Assembly: GCF_009017415.1 (NCBI RefSeq) | Contig: NC_092406.1 | Coordinates: 2,480,001 to 2,544,000 of the forward strand | From: Aspergillus flavus | Taxonomy: Eukaryota; Ascomycota; Eurotiomycetes; Eurotiales; Aspergillaceae | Length of the DNA stretch: 64,000 nt | Direction of reading: 5' to 3' | In this document: piece by piece, positions 37,789 to 48,266 of the stretch | Layout of the letters: every line of letters begins with the position of its first letter | Position numbering within the stretch: position 1 is the stretch's first letter | The notes under the pieces: generated by a model | What the model saw: the letters and a program-made list of their open reading frames with translations, nothing else | Databases searched by the model: none | What the model was told of the DNA's origin: nothing | Made by a program: the position numbers and the translations under genes

Positions 37789-38744
37789 GAGGACACGCTT
37801 CAAATACATTATCATGGAAGCCAGTCAAAGGAGACACCCGGTCATATTGGGACGGCGCTTTTCAAATAACAGCATATTGACAACAAGTCATGCATAGTGT
37901 AGGCTGACACCCTTCACATTTGAGCGATCCAATTTCGGCATCTCTTAAGACAAACAGAGGGCCAATTCAGAACAATCGGGCTTAGCGGCGTACGGAGTAC
38001 AGGATCGGACGAATTTGTTTACCGAGGCTCAATTGGAGACAGTTACCCTTACCAGGCAACGGATCACAGCAGGCCTGGGATCAGGCCATTGTTTGTATCG
38101 TGCATGTATGTATATCATGATGGAATGACCTTAGTTAATCAATTATTTCACCAGAGTAAAAGCGAGAATTGCATCGTGATACGTCTATGAGATTTCATTG
38201 GAGCAGTCATTCAAGCATCATAAGCATACCTAACGATTAGTACGCTGTAGATCTTATCCGGAACTACTATTCGGTCGACTAGAGGCAGACGTGCTGCATA
38301 GGTCAAGTTAGCGCGAACAAGTAACGATAAGACTCATTGCAGTCATTGGTGCATCATAATGAAAGCTATAAATAAGCACCGTACTCAACCACCGAGACTG
38401 GCTGCTTCCTTCTGACTACCTAACACTCAAACAAACATGGGTATTCATTAAATTTAATAAGAGGTAAGAAAAGAAAGGGGAATAAGAGGTGAGAGACGAG
38501 ACAAACAAGACGTTGACACGAGACGGCACAAAAAAATATCATCGGCGACACTTCTCTCCGAGCCACGAGCCAAGATCATGCACTGCCAGCAGCGCTCCGC
38601 TCCTAACATGTCACGATCGATGCATTCGCATAAGTCAGTTCAATGTCCCACCGATAAAACTAACGAAGGCTGAACTGAGAAAACAGGATACCACTCCAGA
38701 CAAAAAGATGCGACTCGAGATGTGCCATTTGAAAATACAGTTTC
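37789..38744. other. intergenic between convergent genes
   Basis: No gene seen. It contains TACGGAGTAC at 37991-38000, a motif that recurs in other spacers of this window. Confidence 0.45.
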
Positions 38745-39263
38745 TCAACTCGACGATGACTCGCTGCGCTTTTCGGCAGCACGCTCGGCATCCTTCAGTC
38801 GGTCTCTAGACGCAGTGCGAATTCGGCGCAATTGTTCCTCCTCTTCCTCACGAGCCTTCTTCTCTTCTTCGGGGGATGGAATATACGCATTTGCGGCGCC
38901 ACCTATATACATCGGAGTCACGATCAGCATGCTAGTCAATACAACATAGGTCCTGTTGACAACATACCCCGTCCAGTGTGATGGGGAGCCTCCTCGACAC
39001 GCAATGGCGGCGCTTCTACGTCCTGACTCTCGCGCGCAATCTCTGGGCGCTGGGGATCGTTTACGACCATATTTCCTGAGCCGCCGCGACCGGTGGTATA
39101 AATGTCTTGTTTGATCGTGGGTGTGACGAGATCTTTCGGCGTGGTATGGCTTTCGCCGGAGAAGATATTGCCTGCGCCCGGTCAGAACGAATTCAAATTT
39201 TCGCATGACTCCATTGGTCTACATACCTGCGCCTCCGCGGCCGTGAGATACGTAGCGACTCAT
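38745..39263 (-). CDS. small DUF3602-type protein with Gly-rich GRGG(A/S)GN repeats
   Basis: Three exons, 39227-39263, 38968-39171 and 38745-38902, keep phase and encode 132 residues. Splicing restores the repeat each time: HGRGGAGNIFSG, TGRGGSGNMV and TGRGGAANAYIPS. These GRGGxGN repeats are typical of DUF3602 (Par32-like) proteins of ascomycetes. The C-terminus is a charged helix (EEEKKAREEEEEQLRRI) ending in Ser residues. In yeast, Par32 is a phosphoprotein that inhibits ammonium transporters downstream of TOR; transfer of that role to this protein is inference. Contiguous ORFs across this locus mix exon and intron. Confidence 0.85.
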
Positions 39264-40334
39264 TGTTGCGAGTGACTGATCAGGGGAGCGTGGAATAGCC
39301 GGATGTATAAAGGGCGTTGGCGGGGGAAGGTTGCGATCGGGTAGTAGGATTGCGCAGGTGAGTTTGTAGGCAATGGGAGGGTCTCAGATGGGATTCCAGA
39401 TAATTAAATGGAGCGAGAAAATAGGAACCAGTGAGGTAAACAGTGCTGGCACGCAGTGGCGAAGGGGAAAAATTCTGTAAGTTGATCGGGGCCAAGAAGC
39501 TGCCCCTCTGGAACCCAAAAAGACCTTATGATGAAAGCCCGTTGCTCTTGGCGCGTGATGGCGGTTTTTTTGCACGTTTGCGGAATGATGTGATTTTTGG
39601 TCCCTTATCTAATCATACGTCCTTCCTCTTTGGTCTTTGGCAGGGCTACTGGTGTTCACCTGATCTGGGATCATTCCAATTGTACTTCCCAGATGAAATG
39701 TGCTCGGGGTCTCATTCCCCACGTCCCTGGCCCCTTGGTGGATCCACTGTGTAGGGCCATTGAGTGGATTGTACTCCGTATCCATTATCCAGTGGAAATA
39801 TCGCAACTTAGCCTCTACTTAATTGTGCATTTCGTCATTGGGTACAAAGAATCACTACGATCATGTTATGGCTACACTGATGCTATACAACAAAAGTATA
39901 AAATACACTGCTAATGAACTATCAGGTACATGGTCTATACTTTCTGTACAGCATGGCTACTCTTTCCGCTGGCCCGCAATGGCCTTTTCCTAGCAAGATA
40001 CTATACATAGTAAAGTAGTGACTAGTACTTGCCTCATCTTACTACCAATGTATACCGACTGCAAGAGTTTCCCATATATCTTCGCTCCTGCTCCTCCGAG
40101 CAAATCCAACACAATACACTTTGAAGCAATACTTACAAAGCTCCTTCCTCTTTAAACTACAATACCCTTACAGGATGAATCTTCATCTCCCAACCTCCAA
40201 AACTCTTCAACACGCCCCATCACTCACTACACATCCCATTCATATCCTTTATACGTCTAGGTCAATTAAATAGTCAATTTCATTCTTTTACCACCAATCT
40301 TTCTTTCACACTTGCCTTCTAGCACTCTTTAACA
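39264..40334. other. intergenic, divergent promoter region
   Basis: No gene is recognised in these 1.07 kb. A CT-rich stretch at about 40140-40330 directly precedes the next start codon. Confidence 0.45.
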
Positions 40335-41308
40335 ATGTGCTTCGACGTTCTTAGGAATATTATATCCGACATCTCCGCCATAATTTTACTACTAGGTTCA
40401 CTCTTCCTGAACCTCCTCGCATTACCGGGTGCATTCTGGCGGACGCTATACGACTGGAATCAGAGCATCCGAGGAGGCATTCGATATTTCCTAATGCCCA
40501 GACTGAATGCTAACGGCGATATCTACAATCCTCCTGCCATTAACCGCTCGCACAATGAGTCGAGGCGTCGGAGAAGACGATTAGTTAACGGGACCCGGAA
40601 TGAGACCGCTGGGGACAGAAGTCCGTTCGTGGTTACTCACTATGACAATGATGACTCGCATGATTCTGAGCAAACTGTGGATGAGACTCTGGCAGCCGAT
40701 GTTGATGAGCTGATCGCAGCCGAACGACAGCGAGCAGCGGAAAGACAGCGAGAAGAGCGGGGACAGCGAGCGGAGCAAGGGCCACAAGAGCAAGGACCTC
40801 ACCAGCCTGGGCCGCAACAGTCCGGGCAGCAACAGTCAGGGCAACACCAACCAGAGTCCCACGGGCATGAGCTACAACAGCTAGAACCACAACAGCAGTC
40901 ATCAGAGCTTCCACCACGTGAACCAATGCCGCGTGAGAGAGTTGCACCGCAGCAAGGCTCAGAAGAACCTGGTGAGCCCCTGCAACCCATTAGGTTGCGT
41001 GTTTAAGCTCATCTCATGGCCTCCACTTTAGCACCCATGCCAGGTAGGGGGCAACCGGGAGAGACTTACCGTAGGACAATAACTTTCACTTTTGGACCAA
41101 ATGGGATACAGCGTAAGTGCAAATATGTGCGATGATAATGAAAAATAGAAAACTGACGAATACAGCTCGTACACCCACGATCCGTAGGACACGCTGGTCC
41201 GACCCTGCGTCACCTGCGAACCAGCAAGCCCAACCAAGACAAGGGAGAGACTCTAATATGCCTGGTATATTCCCGGCTGAATCAGGTGATAGGGGAAAGG
41301 AACATTGA
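40335..41308 (+). CDS. hypothetical membrane-anchored Q/E-rich protein
   Basis: Three exons, 40335-40971, 41032-41112 and 41166-41308, keep phase and encode 286 residues. Reading through the first intron would stop at 41006, but a GTGAGC donor at 40972 extends the frame into two further exons with coding-like sequence (TYRRTITFTFGPNG; RRTRWSDPASP). The N-terminus has one hydrophobic segment (residues about 11-33). A basic cluster (SRRRRRRLV) follows, then a long Gln/Glu/Pro-rich stretch with QQSGQQQSGQ-like repeats. I recognise no family. The topology suggests a single-pass protein with a disordered tail. Confidence 0.6.
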
Positions 41309-42135
41309 AGGAGCATTACTATCGTGGTTACCAAGTATGGAGTTTGCCCAAATTGGACTCGAATTACGTGCCGTTGCTTGTATAACTTTCTGATTGTCAG
41401 GCAAGTCGCTTTAACCAAAGCAAGCTTTACATGTGTTAACTCATTACAAGTTTTTGTATTGGCCAAGGATGTGTTGAGCCGGTTCAATGTCTTTCTTTGC
41501 CTTATTTATTGTTTGCCGGCATTATTTACAAAGACGGTAGAGTACTAGGGTCTGTATTACTATAGCGCAATATGCTTTCTCCTGACGTTTAAGTCAATAC
41601 CGAAGAATACATTACACTCTATTAAGTGTTGCTAAGTATCATTTTAGTATCCTGGTACACCGCTTGATCATTATAATCGTCAGGACCAGACTGAAACACC
41701 GTGGGCATACCTGTTAGCTTCCTCGAATGAAACGTCATTACCTTTATACACTTCTCGGGTAGATGATACATTCACCCATCCAAACACATCCTTGATAAAG
41801 GCTGAGAAAGGAAAGATATAATAAAACCTGAAGCCACCCTGTAGATAGATTTCCGTGTAGAAGGGGTTAGTTAGTATGCATGTCAGATCAGCAGCTATAA
41901 CACCCAAGCGTAATCACAACAATCACCACCACCAACCATGAGTCAAGAATATCCCGTGGAAAAGAAAATAATACAAATCTAAGGTATGCAAATATATAAC
42001 TCATAAGTATATACAATCATAAAACCTCATTGACATAAGGACCTCCCATAAGCATAACCACGTAAGAGCCGAAAGAGTTTCCCATCTCTAACAAAGTCAT
42101 CAAACCCATCGTCGTCTCCACTATACCGAGCATCA
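41309..42135. other. intergenic between convergent genes
   Basis: AT-rich. Only short ORFs with non-ATG starts; nothing recognised. Confidence 0.45.
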
Positions 42136-43464
42136 TCACCGCGGCCAATAAGTATCAACCATATGCCCACCATACGGAACCGCCTCATACTCAGAATATG
42201 CCTTCTCAAACTCCATACTCCAAACCCCATGCGCGCCGCGAACAGGGTACTCCCCCTTCCGCCATTTTTTCTCGTCCTCTTTATACGACGCCGCCCCAAC
42301 ATGCTGCATCTGCGGCGGTGAAATCGCTAACCGATCAAACCCATGTTCATTTGCTAGTCGTTCTAGCGTAGAATCCACCGGTTTCGGCTTCGTCGCATCC
42401 TCCATTTTCTTCATATACTCTAGAATAGCGGGTGTCTTCTCCCGAGGAAAAACCAGCGCCTGGGAACAACATCCGTCGCGATTCATTAAGTGGACCCCCG
42501 GCCTCATGGGTCTCTGTACTGTCACCCGCCCGGAGGCAAAATACAAGAGAATGACCGCCGGCACGGCGCCGAAACAAACCAGTCCCAGAAAGGCGTTGGA
42601 GAGGATCTCCTGCGCGGGGCGCACGGTCCTCCTCAGACAAAGACACAGTCCCGCGACAGCGACAGTAGCCGCAAGACTCCAGGAGAGATACTGCTTCCAG
42701 TTCTCGGCGTTCCAGCCGAGGAATTTCTCGGTGTAGAAGAGACGGAGATAGAGCCAGTCGGGGTTTATGATGCCGCGACGGACCCATTCCTCGATGCTGT
42801 GGAGGGTTTGGGTGGTAGTTGGGAACCAGTTGCGCTGGGCGACGACGTCGTCTTCCAGCATGAGGAAGTAGGGGGCGTCGGTGGTGTCATAGCAGGAGCG
42901 GAGGGAGAGGGCGTAGTCGATGAGGGATTTCTCCGGGGTGAATTTTTTGTTTCCTTCTAGGGTGCGGAGGTAGGATGTGGTATAGGAGATGTTCTGCGTC
43001 TCGTAGGTTAGGACGCGGTTGACGGTGTTGTGTACCCAGGGGTGGTTGTAGTCTGGGTGGTCTGTGGGTGTGGTGAGGGCGAAGAGGAGGTGGATGGAGA
43101 TTTGGGAGCGCTGGTGTTGGCTAAGGCTGTCGATTAGAGAGGCGATGGTGGTGTCTATGTTTTGGGTGAGGGGTCGTTTGACGGTTACGATGCCCACGCA
43201 GAGGTCTACATGTTCCTTTGTTGTTGGCGGGGGTTGGTTATAGGGGTCTGCGGGTGTGGTGGTTGTTTGGTTGTAGCGCGAGAGGTAACGTAGGGATTCT
43301 TGGATTCGGGTTAGGCTGTATGTGGGACGGTAGCCTTCGTGTGGCTGGAAGAAATATGAGCCTGGGTCGCGGGCGGAGTTGGCGCGACAGATGAAGAAGA
43401 GGCTGAAGTAGAGGACGGCGAAGGTGATTAGAGAAAGCCTCTGCTTTCTATTGAGGAGACGCAT
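42136..43464 (-). CDS. PGAP4/TMEM246-like glycosyltransferase for GPI-anchor side chains
   Basis: Single exon of 442 residues from the Met at 43464; an upstream in-frame start would place an improbable leader before the membrane segment. The layout is N-terminal transmembrane helix (residues 11-26), first half of a GT-A-like domain with the metal-binding acidic motif LEDDV (Glu204-Asp206), two closely spaced hydrophobic helices (about 262-277 and 290-310), then the second half (RPGVHLMNRDGCCSQALVF). Two membrane helices inserted into a GT-A fold are the hallmark of PGAP4. In animals PGAP4 adds GalNAc to GPI anchors in the Golgi. The donor sugar in fungi is not established. Confidence 0.85.
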   Translation of the reverse strand: MRLLNRKQRLSLITFAVLYFSLFFICRANSARDPGSYFFQPHEGYRPTYSLTRIQESLRYLSRYNQTTTTPADPYNQPPPTTKEHVDLCVGIVTVKRPLTQNIDTTIASLIDSLSQHQRSQISIHLLFALTTPTDHPDYNHPWVHNTVNRVLTYETQNISYTTSYLRTLEGNKKFTPEKSLIDYALSLRSCYDTTDAPYFLMLEDDVVAQRNWFPTTTQTLHSIEEWVRRGIINPDWLYLRLFYTEKFLGWNAENWKQYLSWSLAATVAVAGLCLCLRRTVRPAQEILSNAFLGLVCFGAVPAVILLYFASGRVTVQRPMRPGVHLMNRDGCCSQALVFPREKTPAILEYMKKMEDATKPKPVDSTLERLANEHGFDRLAISPPQMQHVGAASYKEDEKKWRKGEYPVRGAHGVWSMEFEKAYSEYEAVPYGGHMVDTYWPR

Positions 43465-44437
43465 TGGGACATCATTTCTCGGGACGTGTGTACTTATCCA
43501 CGGGAATGATATCGGTAGAGTATGGCAACTGAGATAGAGGAACGTATGTACCTGGTCCCTGGTCCCTGGGCCCTGCGGGGAGATAAAGAGGTTTAGATCG
43601 GAGTCCGTCCGTTGTGAATGACAAGAAAAAACAAGATCAACTAAGAAACGGGGAAGGCGCATGGGGGCTTACCATACCTAATCATGGAAAATTTCCTTGA
43701 AGGATATTGCTGATACGAGAAAAGGGACTAGACTGTTGGTTCTTGACCCAATTCAGTCAAGGTGGAGGACGCTAAATGTCTTGGGACCAGAAACAAGCAA
43801 CGGGGCTGTGGAGTCGCAGGCCAGTCTTCGCCCCTATCAAGCTCATGCTGCAGGTGGAGCAACATGAGTCCCGTGTTACTATCTTAAGTGGTCTTTGCTA
43901 AGTGATTACACAGCATCAGCCCTGTTGGGTTTCACTTGGCTATCTGTCGCCATTGGTGGGAGGGTCAACTGGCATGGACCATTTTCCATTTCAGTTCATT
44001 GCCCAACTGAGACATTCTAATCGAACTTATCCAGGATCGTCACCTCAATACTCACAATAACGGCATTTCCCCGTTTGGGGGCTTTTTACGCGTCCAATAA
44101 TGTGTCTGTCGCGTCGGGAGATTCCGCGACGATCTGTCATCAGCAGTCCAGTTGAGGCATGGCAGGCGGCTGTGCTATACGAAGGGCTATTCATCTGAAG
44201 CATGGTACTTTTGTCGCAGCATATACACATATTGAGTAAAACTAACGTGATGTGCCACGCGAGTAGCTGGATTGACACTAACACCCGAAAAGGTTGTATG
44301 TAAACTTCCAGATAGCCTCGGTACGAATAAGTATAGGTCTCAGTGGGCTGGAGAATAGAGTCGAGAAAAGATGAAGAAGCGGGGGAGGGACCGGAAAAAA
44401 AAATCGATAGTTCAGCTAAAAAGAAAATGTAAAAAGG
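43465..44437. other. intergenic between PGAP4-like gene and tRNA gene
   Basis: No gene recognised. The ORF at 44045-44488 runs into the tRNA gene and is not coding. Confidence 0.5.
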
Positions 44438-44458
44438 AAAAAAAAAAAAAACAAAAAA
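44438..44458 (-). terminator. RNA polymerase III terminator of the tRNA-Leu gene
   Basis: Read on the minus strand, T6 followed by a T run of about 14 begins 5 nt after the tRNA 3' end. Confidence 0.85.
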
Positions 44459-44463
44459 GATGT

Positions 44464-44601
44464 TGACGAGAGTGGGATTTGAACCCACGCCCCTTTCGAG
44501 ACTGGAACCTTACTCCAGCTGAGAGATTATTAGTTATTTGTTTGTGAAGATAAGCATTTAATAGTGGTACTAACCGCCTTAGACCGCTCGGCCATCTCGC
44601 C
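44464..44601 (-). tRNA. tRNA-Leu(AAG) with a 56-nt intron-like insertion before the anticodon arm
   Basis: The mature tRNA would be 82 nt. The acceptor stem pairs GGCGAGA with TCTCGTC (one G-U), discriminator A. The D arm has GCC/GGC with the box A region TGGCCGAGCGG. The anticodon arm is CTGGA, loop GTAAGGT, TCCAG, giving anticodon AAG (Leu) after T33. The long variable arm is TCTC-GAAA-GGGG. The T arm pairs GTGGG with CCCAC around TTCAAAT (box B). The anticodon loop is uninterrupted, so there is no canonical 37/38 intron. Instead 56 nt lie between base 26 and base 27. G at position 32 is unusual, since a pyrimidine is normal. Confidence 0.87.
44519..44574 (-). other. 56-nt insertion in tRNA-Leu, resembling a spliceosomal intron
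   Basis: The insertion starts GTTAGT, has a branch-like ACTAAT 16 to 11 nt before its end, a short pyrimidine run and ends CAG. These are the motifs of the protein-gene introns in this window. Its GTTAG start can also pair with the CTAAT near its end. Removal restores a standard type II tRNA. The boundary may slide by one base without changing the product. Confidence 0.75.
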
Positions 44602-45987
44602 TTTGTTGAAATTTTACAGCAGAAAAGCGTTTTATATTCTTTGGAAATTGGCAAGAAAACTGTGAAATAAAAACAATACTCTACCAGCCAGCTCTGGCCC
44701 TATTCGCGGCTATATTGTGTATATCATTTATTCTATAGCTTGTATCTTGGTTTGCAGGTAACTAAGTAACCCTCACAGGGAAACTGACTATTACCCCAAT
44801 ATAAACCAGAACTTTGTTTTATCCATTGTATTAATTCAAGAGTCAGTTGTGTGTTATATATAAAGTTAGGCCCTTTCGGTAGCAATGAAGAATAATGCCA
44901 ACCCTCCCCCCCTGATATCCCAAAATACATACCACTAGCTAGCGTGTAGCAAGGGCTACAATGCTCTCTACTGATGATGTCGAATTGAGTATGAATGCAA
45001 GCTGGATACGCCAGAAGGAGTACGACTTTAACCGAGGGCAAGTACAAGGCTGACATTACCAACTTCTTTAACGGCAAGTTCATGTACACGATAAAGGAAT
45101 CAGTACCAATGGAAATATAAGGGAATATGTGCAAGCATATACAATAGATCTTAGCTGGGACAGCTCTAAGGAGTGCAAACTGCTTCACCTTGCAAGATGC
45201 CCACTCACGAGATGACTGCAATGTCACCGCCTGCGGCCATGGCACTTGCTACACCATAGAAGCATCCCGGGGAGACAAACAGAAACAAGAAGTTGTCTGT
45301 TTCAATCAGCAAAGATGCTCTAGGCAAAGCAACCGACATCTATGGCATTGACTTGACTGACCTGTACAAGGTCTCGCTGAAATCCCAAAACAGTAGAGAT
45401 GCTTATGCTGAAGCGATTGGAATCGACCACTTTGCAGTCATCGACGAATGTCGGAATACTTCTACAATTTGCCCGTACTACACGTTGAACCCTACAAACC
45501 AAGCAGTCCGACCAACTCGCCATGTGTTATATGGGGCAAGAACTATACTAATTTAGTTTTCTGTACTCCTGTTATTAGTTCTCCACTTTCCTTTTCTTAC
45601 TTATCTGAAAGTGAACACTCACTCTAATACTGTATCAAAATAACGTACGGTTACCTAGTATATATGTTTATATCAAAGTAAAGAATAATCTACGAGACAA
45701 CTCACTAGTAAATCCCGAGGACCGGCTTCTCCGCATTTTTGCGGGGGATCGGACTTTGACTCCACCCCCGTAAACTACGTACGCAGTTACCGAGCATGCC
45801 TCGGGAGAAGCCCTTCCATCAGTAATCATGCCGAATGTACACACACCGATTATAATATCCTGCATTGAACATAACAGGTGAGGGGTGCCAGCTAGCTCGA
45901 TATAAACAACACAACGCCCCACATAGAAAAAGGAATGGCAGCAAATACATCGACAAATCCAACAAACATCGACACAAGCACGCCAAA
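44602..45987. other. intergenic, with coding-like cysteine-rich fragments at about 45150-45556
   Basis: No firm gene. On the plus strand a frame from about 45150 to about 45345 encodes a six-cysteine segment (NCFTLQDAHSRDDCNVTAC, then GHGTCYTIE and VVCFNQQRC). The frame 45293-45556 encodes 87 residues (IDLTDLYKVSLKS; VIDECRNTSTIC). They could be exons of a small secreted protein or remnants of a decayed gene. I found no signal-peptide exon. Confidence 0.3.
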
Positions 45988-47122
45988 ATGTCTTCAAACA
46001 CACCATCCATTGTGATCCCCCAATCCTACGAGAGGCTCCCAACAACACACATCAAGGTCTCTCATTACCCAGCTGGAGCCGAAACCGCAACACCCGTTGT
46101 GGTGGTCATATTGAACCGTCCGGAGAAGCGCAATGCCTTTACCGGACCCATGGCGGAGGATTTGGAGAGGGTTTTCGCTATGTTTGACGTAGATGAACGG
46201 GTCAAGGTAGTCGTTTTGACTGGCGCCGGAAATACGTTCTGTGCTGGTGCGGATTTGGAAATTGGGTTCCCGGAGGGACGTGATGAGAGACCTGTGGATC
46301 ATAGAGATAGGTATGTTCTCACAGTGCTCTCGTAGATCATCTATTCGATTGAATGGCACAATACTGAAGTTAATACAGTGGCGGCCGAGTCGCCCTCGCA
46401 ATCCACCGCTGCAGCAAACCAACCATCGCCGCAATGCAAGGCTCCGCCGTCGGTGTTGGCATGACCATGACCCTACCTGCTGTCATCAGGTAACATCCCA
46501 CCTACAAACTACAAAAGCATTACTAACAAAATCCACCCACAGGATCGCCCACGCAACCAGTAAATATGGCTTCGTTTTCGCCCGCAGAGGCATCACGATG
46601 GAATCCTGCTCCGCATACTTCCTCCCCCGACTAATCGGCTACAGCAAGGCCCTCTACCTGGTGTCCACGGGGGCGGTTCTCCCCTCCGCGTCTCCGCATT
46701 TCGGGGGTCTGTTCGCCGAGACACTCACTGAACAATCGGAGGTCCTGCCACGGGCGCTGGCGCTGGCGACTGACATCGCGGAGAATACGAGCACCATGGC
46801 AAACGGACTGAATCGGGCACTTATCTGGCGCGGGCCTGAGTCGGCCGAGGAGGCACATTTGTTGGATTCGCCGGTTCTTTATCATATGTTTGGGTCTAGG
46901 TATGTTGATTCTAAGCTTTTTGATTCTGGTATTTTGCTTGGTGGTGAGGCTTACTGGGGCTTTTGTAGGGATAACAAGGAAGGTGTGATGTCCTTTTTTG
47001 AGAAGCGGAAGCCGAATTTTAAAGATACGTTGGTGGATAATGGGCCGGCGATCTATCCTTGGTGGACTGAGGCGGATATTAGCAGGAAGCCCAAGGTTGT
47101 GAAAGGGGATTCTAAGTTGTAG
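45988..47122 (+). CDS. peroxisomal enoyl-CoA hydratase/isomerase (crotonase family)
   Basis: Three exons, 45988-46310, 46379-46489 and 46543-47122, keep phase and encode 337 residues. The crotonase signatures are [31 protein letters not shown] (oxyanion hole and CoA pocket) and, after splicing, [15 protein letters not shown]. The gene ends in Ser-Lys-Leu (GDSKL), a perfect PTS1 signal, so the enzyme should act in peroxisomes. The usual role is hydration of 2-enoyl-CoA or double-bond shifting in beta-oxidation-type reactions. The acid/base Glu of classical hydratases is not obvious at its place ([10 protein letters not shown]), so the exact reaction is open. A peroxisomal-looking CoA ligase lies 1.7 kb downstream. 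Confidence 0.92.
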
Positions 47123-47458
47123 ACGAGGAGCAAAGAGTATCTCTGTCTTTGAAGCTGCGTCTTGGGGACCAGAGTCCTGAATGGAATGAAATGGCCAGTT
47201 CACTGTACTTGGGAAAGTATTTTCCGACTGGCCATACAATGTCAATAATCAAGCATGATAAACCCATACAGGTTAAATTTTAGTAAAGAAAGTAATCGCT
47301 CAGATACAGATCAACATTGTCAGAATAGTCATACAGGAAAAGTGTGCAAGACCCACAAAGGAAATAAGGACCGGAAGTGTAAAATGCCATAAGAGAAACC
47401 CAGACTACAGGGGTCCCATGTTAATTATTCGCCATCACAAATGCAAGAATGACCATAT
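47123..47458. other. short intergenic stretch between convergent genes
   Basis: No feature seen. Confidence 0.5.
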
Positions 47459-48266
47459 CTAGAGGATAAAGTTGCGCCTCTTGCGGTTATACACACGCTG
47501 ATCCTTCAGCCACTGGCGGTATCCCTGCACGCTACCGATCTTCTCGCCGTAGTAATCGGGGACGGGGTTCGCGATTGAGTTCGAAGAGGGATCAACACGG
47601 AAGCGTTTGATCCGGTCATAGAATTCCTTCTCCTTCTGTGGTGGGAATCGGGTTAGTAACAATGTGACCGACCAAGCAGATGGATCGTAGATCGAGAAAA
47701 AGGAGAAAACTCACGATCATGAAAGCCTGTCTGTACCGCCGATTAACCAACCCCCACGCCGCATTACCAACAAAGGGCCCAATAAGCCATCCCACAGCAC
47801 CACAAGCCGCGGTAGCCATTCCCAGAACAACGAAGGGGTCCAGACCCATCACCTGCGCACCCAAGGATTCAAGGTCCTGGCTGGAAAGAACCTGCACACC
47901 GATGAAGGTACTAGCCATCGAGGACACAACCGAAGAAGCGAGCGAATAGCGACGACGAGAGGCGCGGAGCTGGAAGAATGAGTTCCAGGTCAGCTTGGCG
48001 GCTTCCTTGCGAGTTGCCTCGGAGACTGTGGAGTTCGCCCGCATTGATGCAACACGGTAAGTTGGCATTTGGACCTGGGGACGAGCGCATGGTGCCTTGA
48101 AGCTGGTCTTGATTTGTGCGGAGGTACTGGCTGGTCGTGCCTGGCAGAGGGTCTGGTAGAATGCCGTTGAATTGGCTGGGAATGCAACCGAGGGGAGGGC
48201 TTTTGAGGGAATGCGTCCGAACATCATTGCGGTGCGCACTGGGGCACTGATCGAGGTCGCGTGCAT
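47459..48266 (-). CDS. PAM17: Pam17, presequence translocase-associated motor subunit
   Basis: Two exons, 47715-48266 and 47459-47635, joined in phase 0, encode 242 residues. The ATG at 48266 (MHATSISAPVRTAMMFGR) opens a long basic, Ser/Ala-rich mitochondrial presequence. The mature part has a LTWNSFFQLRASRRR segment, two membrane spans (residues about 112-130 and 140-165, the latter with GWLIGPFVGNA) and the conserved C-terminus (KEFYDRIKRFRVDPSS; NPVPDYYGEKIGSV; YRQWLKDQRVYNRK). Pam17 belongs to the import motor of the TIM23 complex in the inner membrane and helps to organise Pam16/Pam18. It converges on the crotonase gene. Confidence 0.95.

Noticed and set aside
44045..44488. 147-codon minus-strand ORF
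   Set aside because: It reads through the 3' part of the tRNA-Leu gene and its terminator and has low-complexity Phe runs from poly-T.
44733..45245. 170-codon minus-strand ORF
   Set aside because: No domain; composition is not protein-like, and the plus strand looks more coding there.
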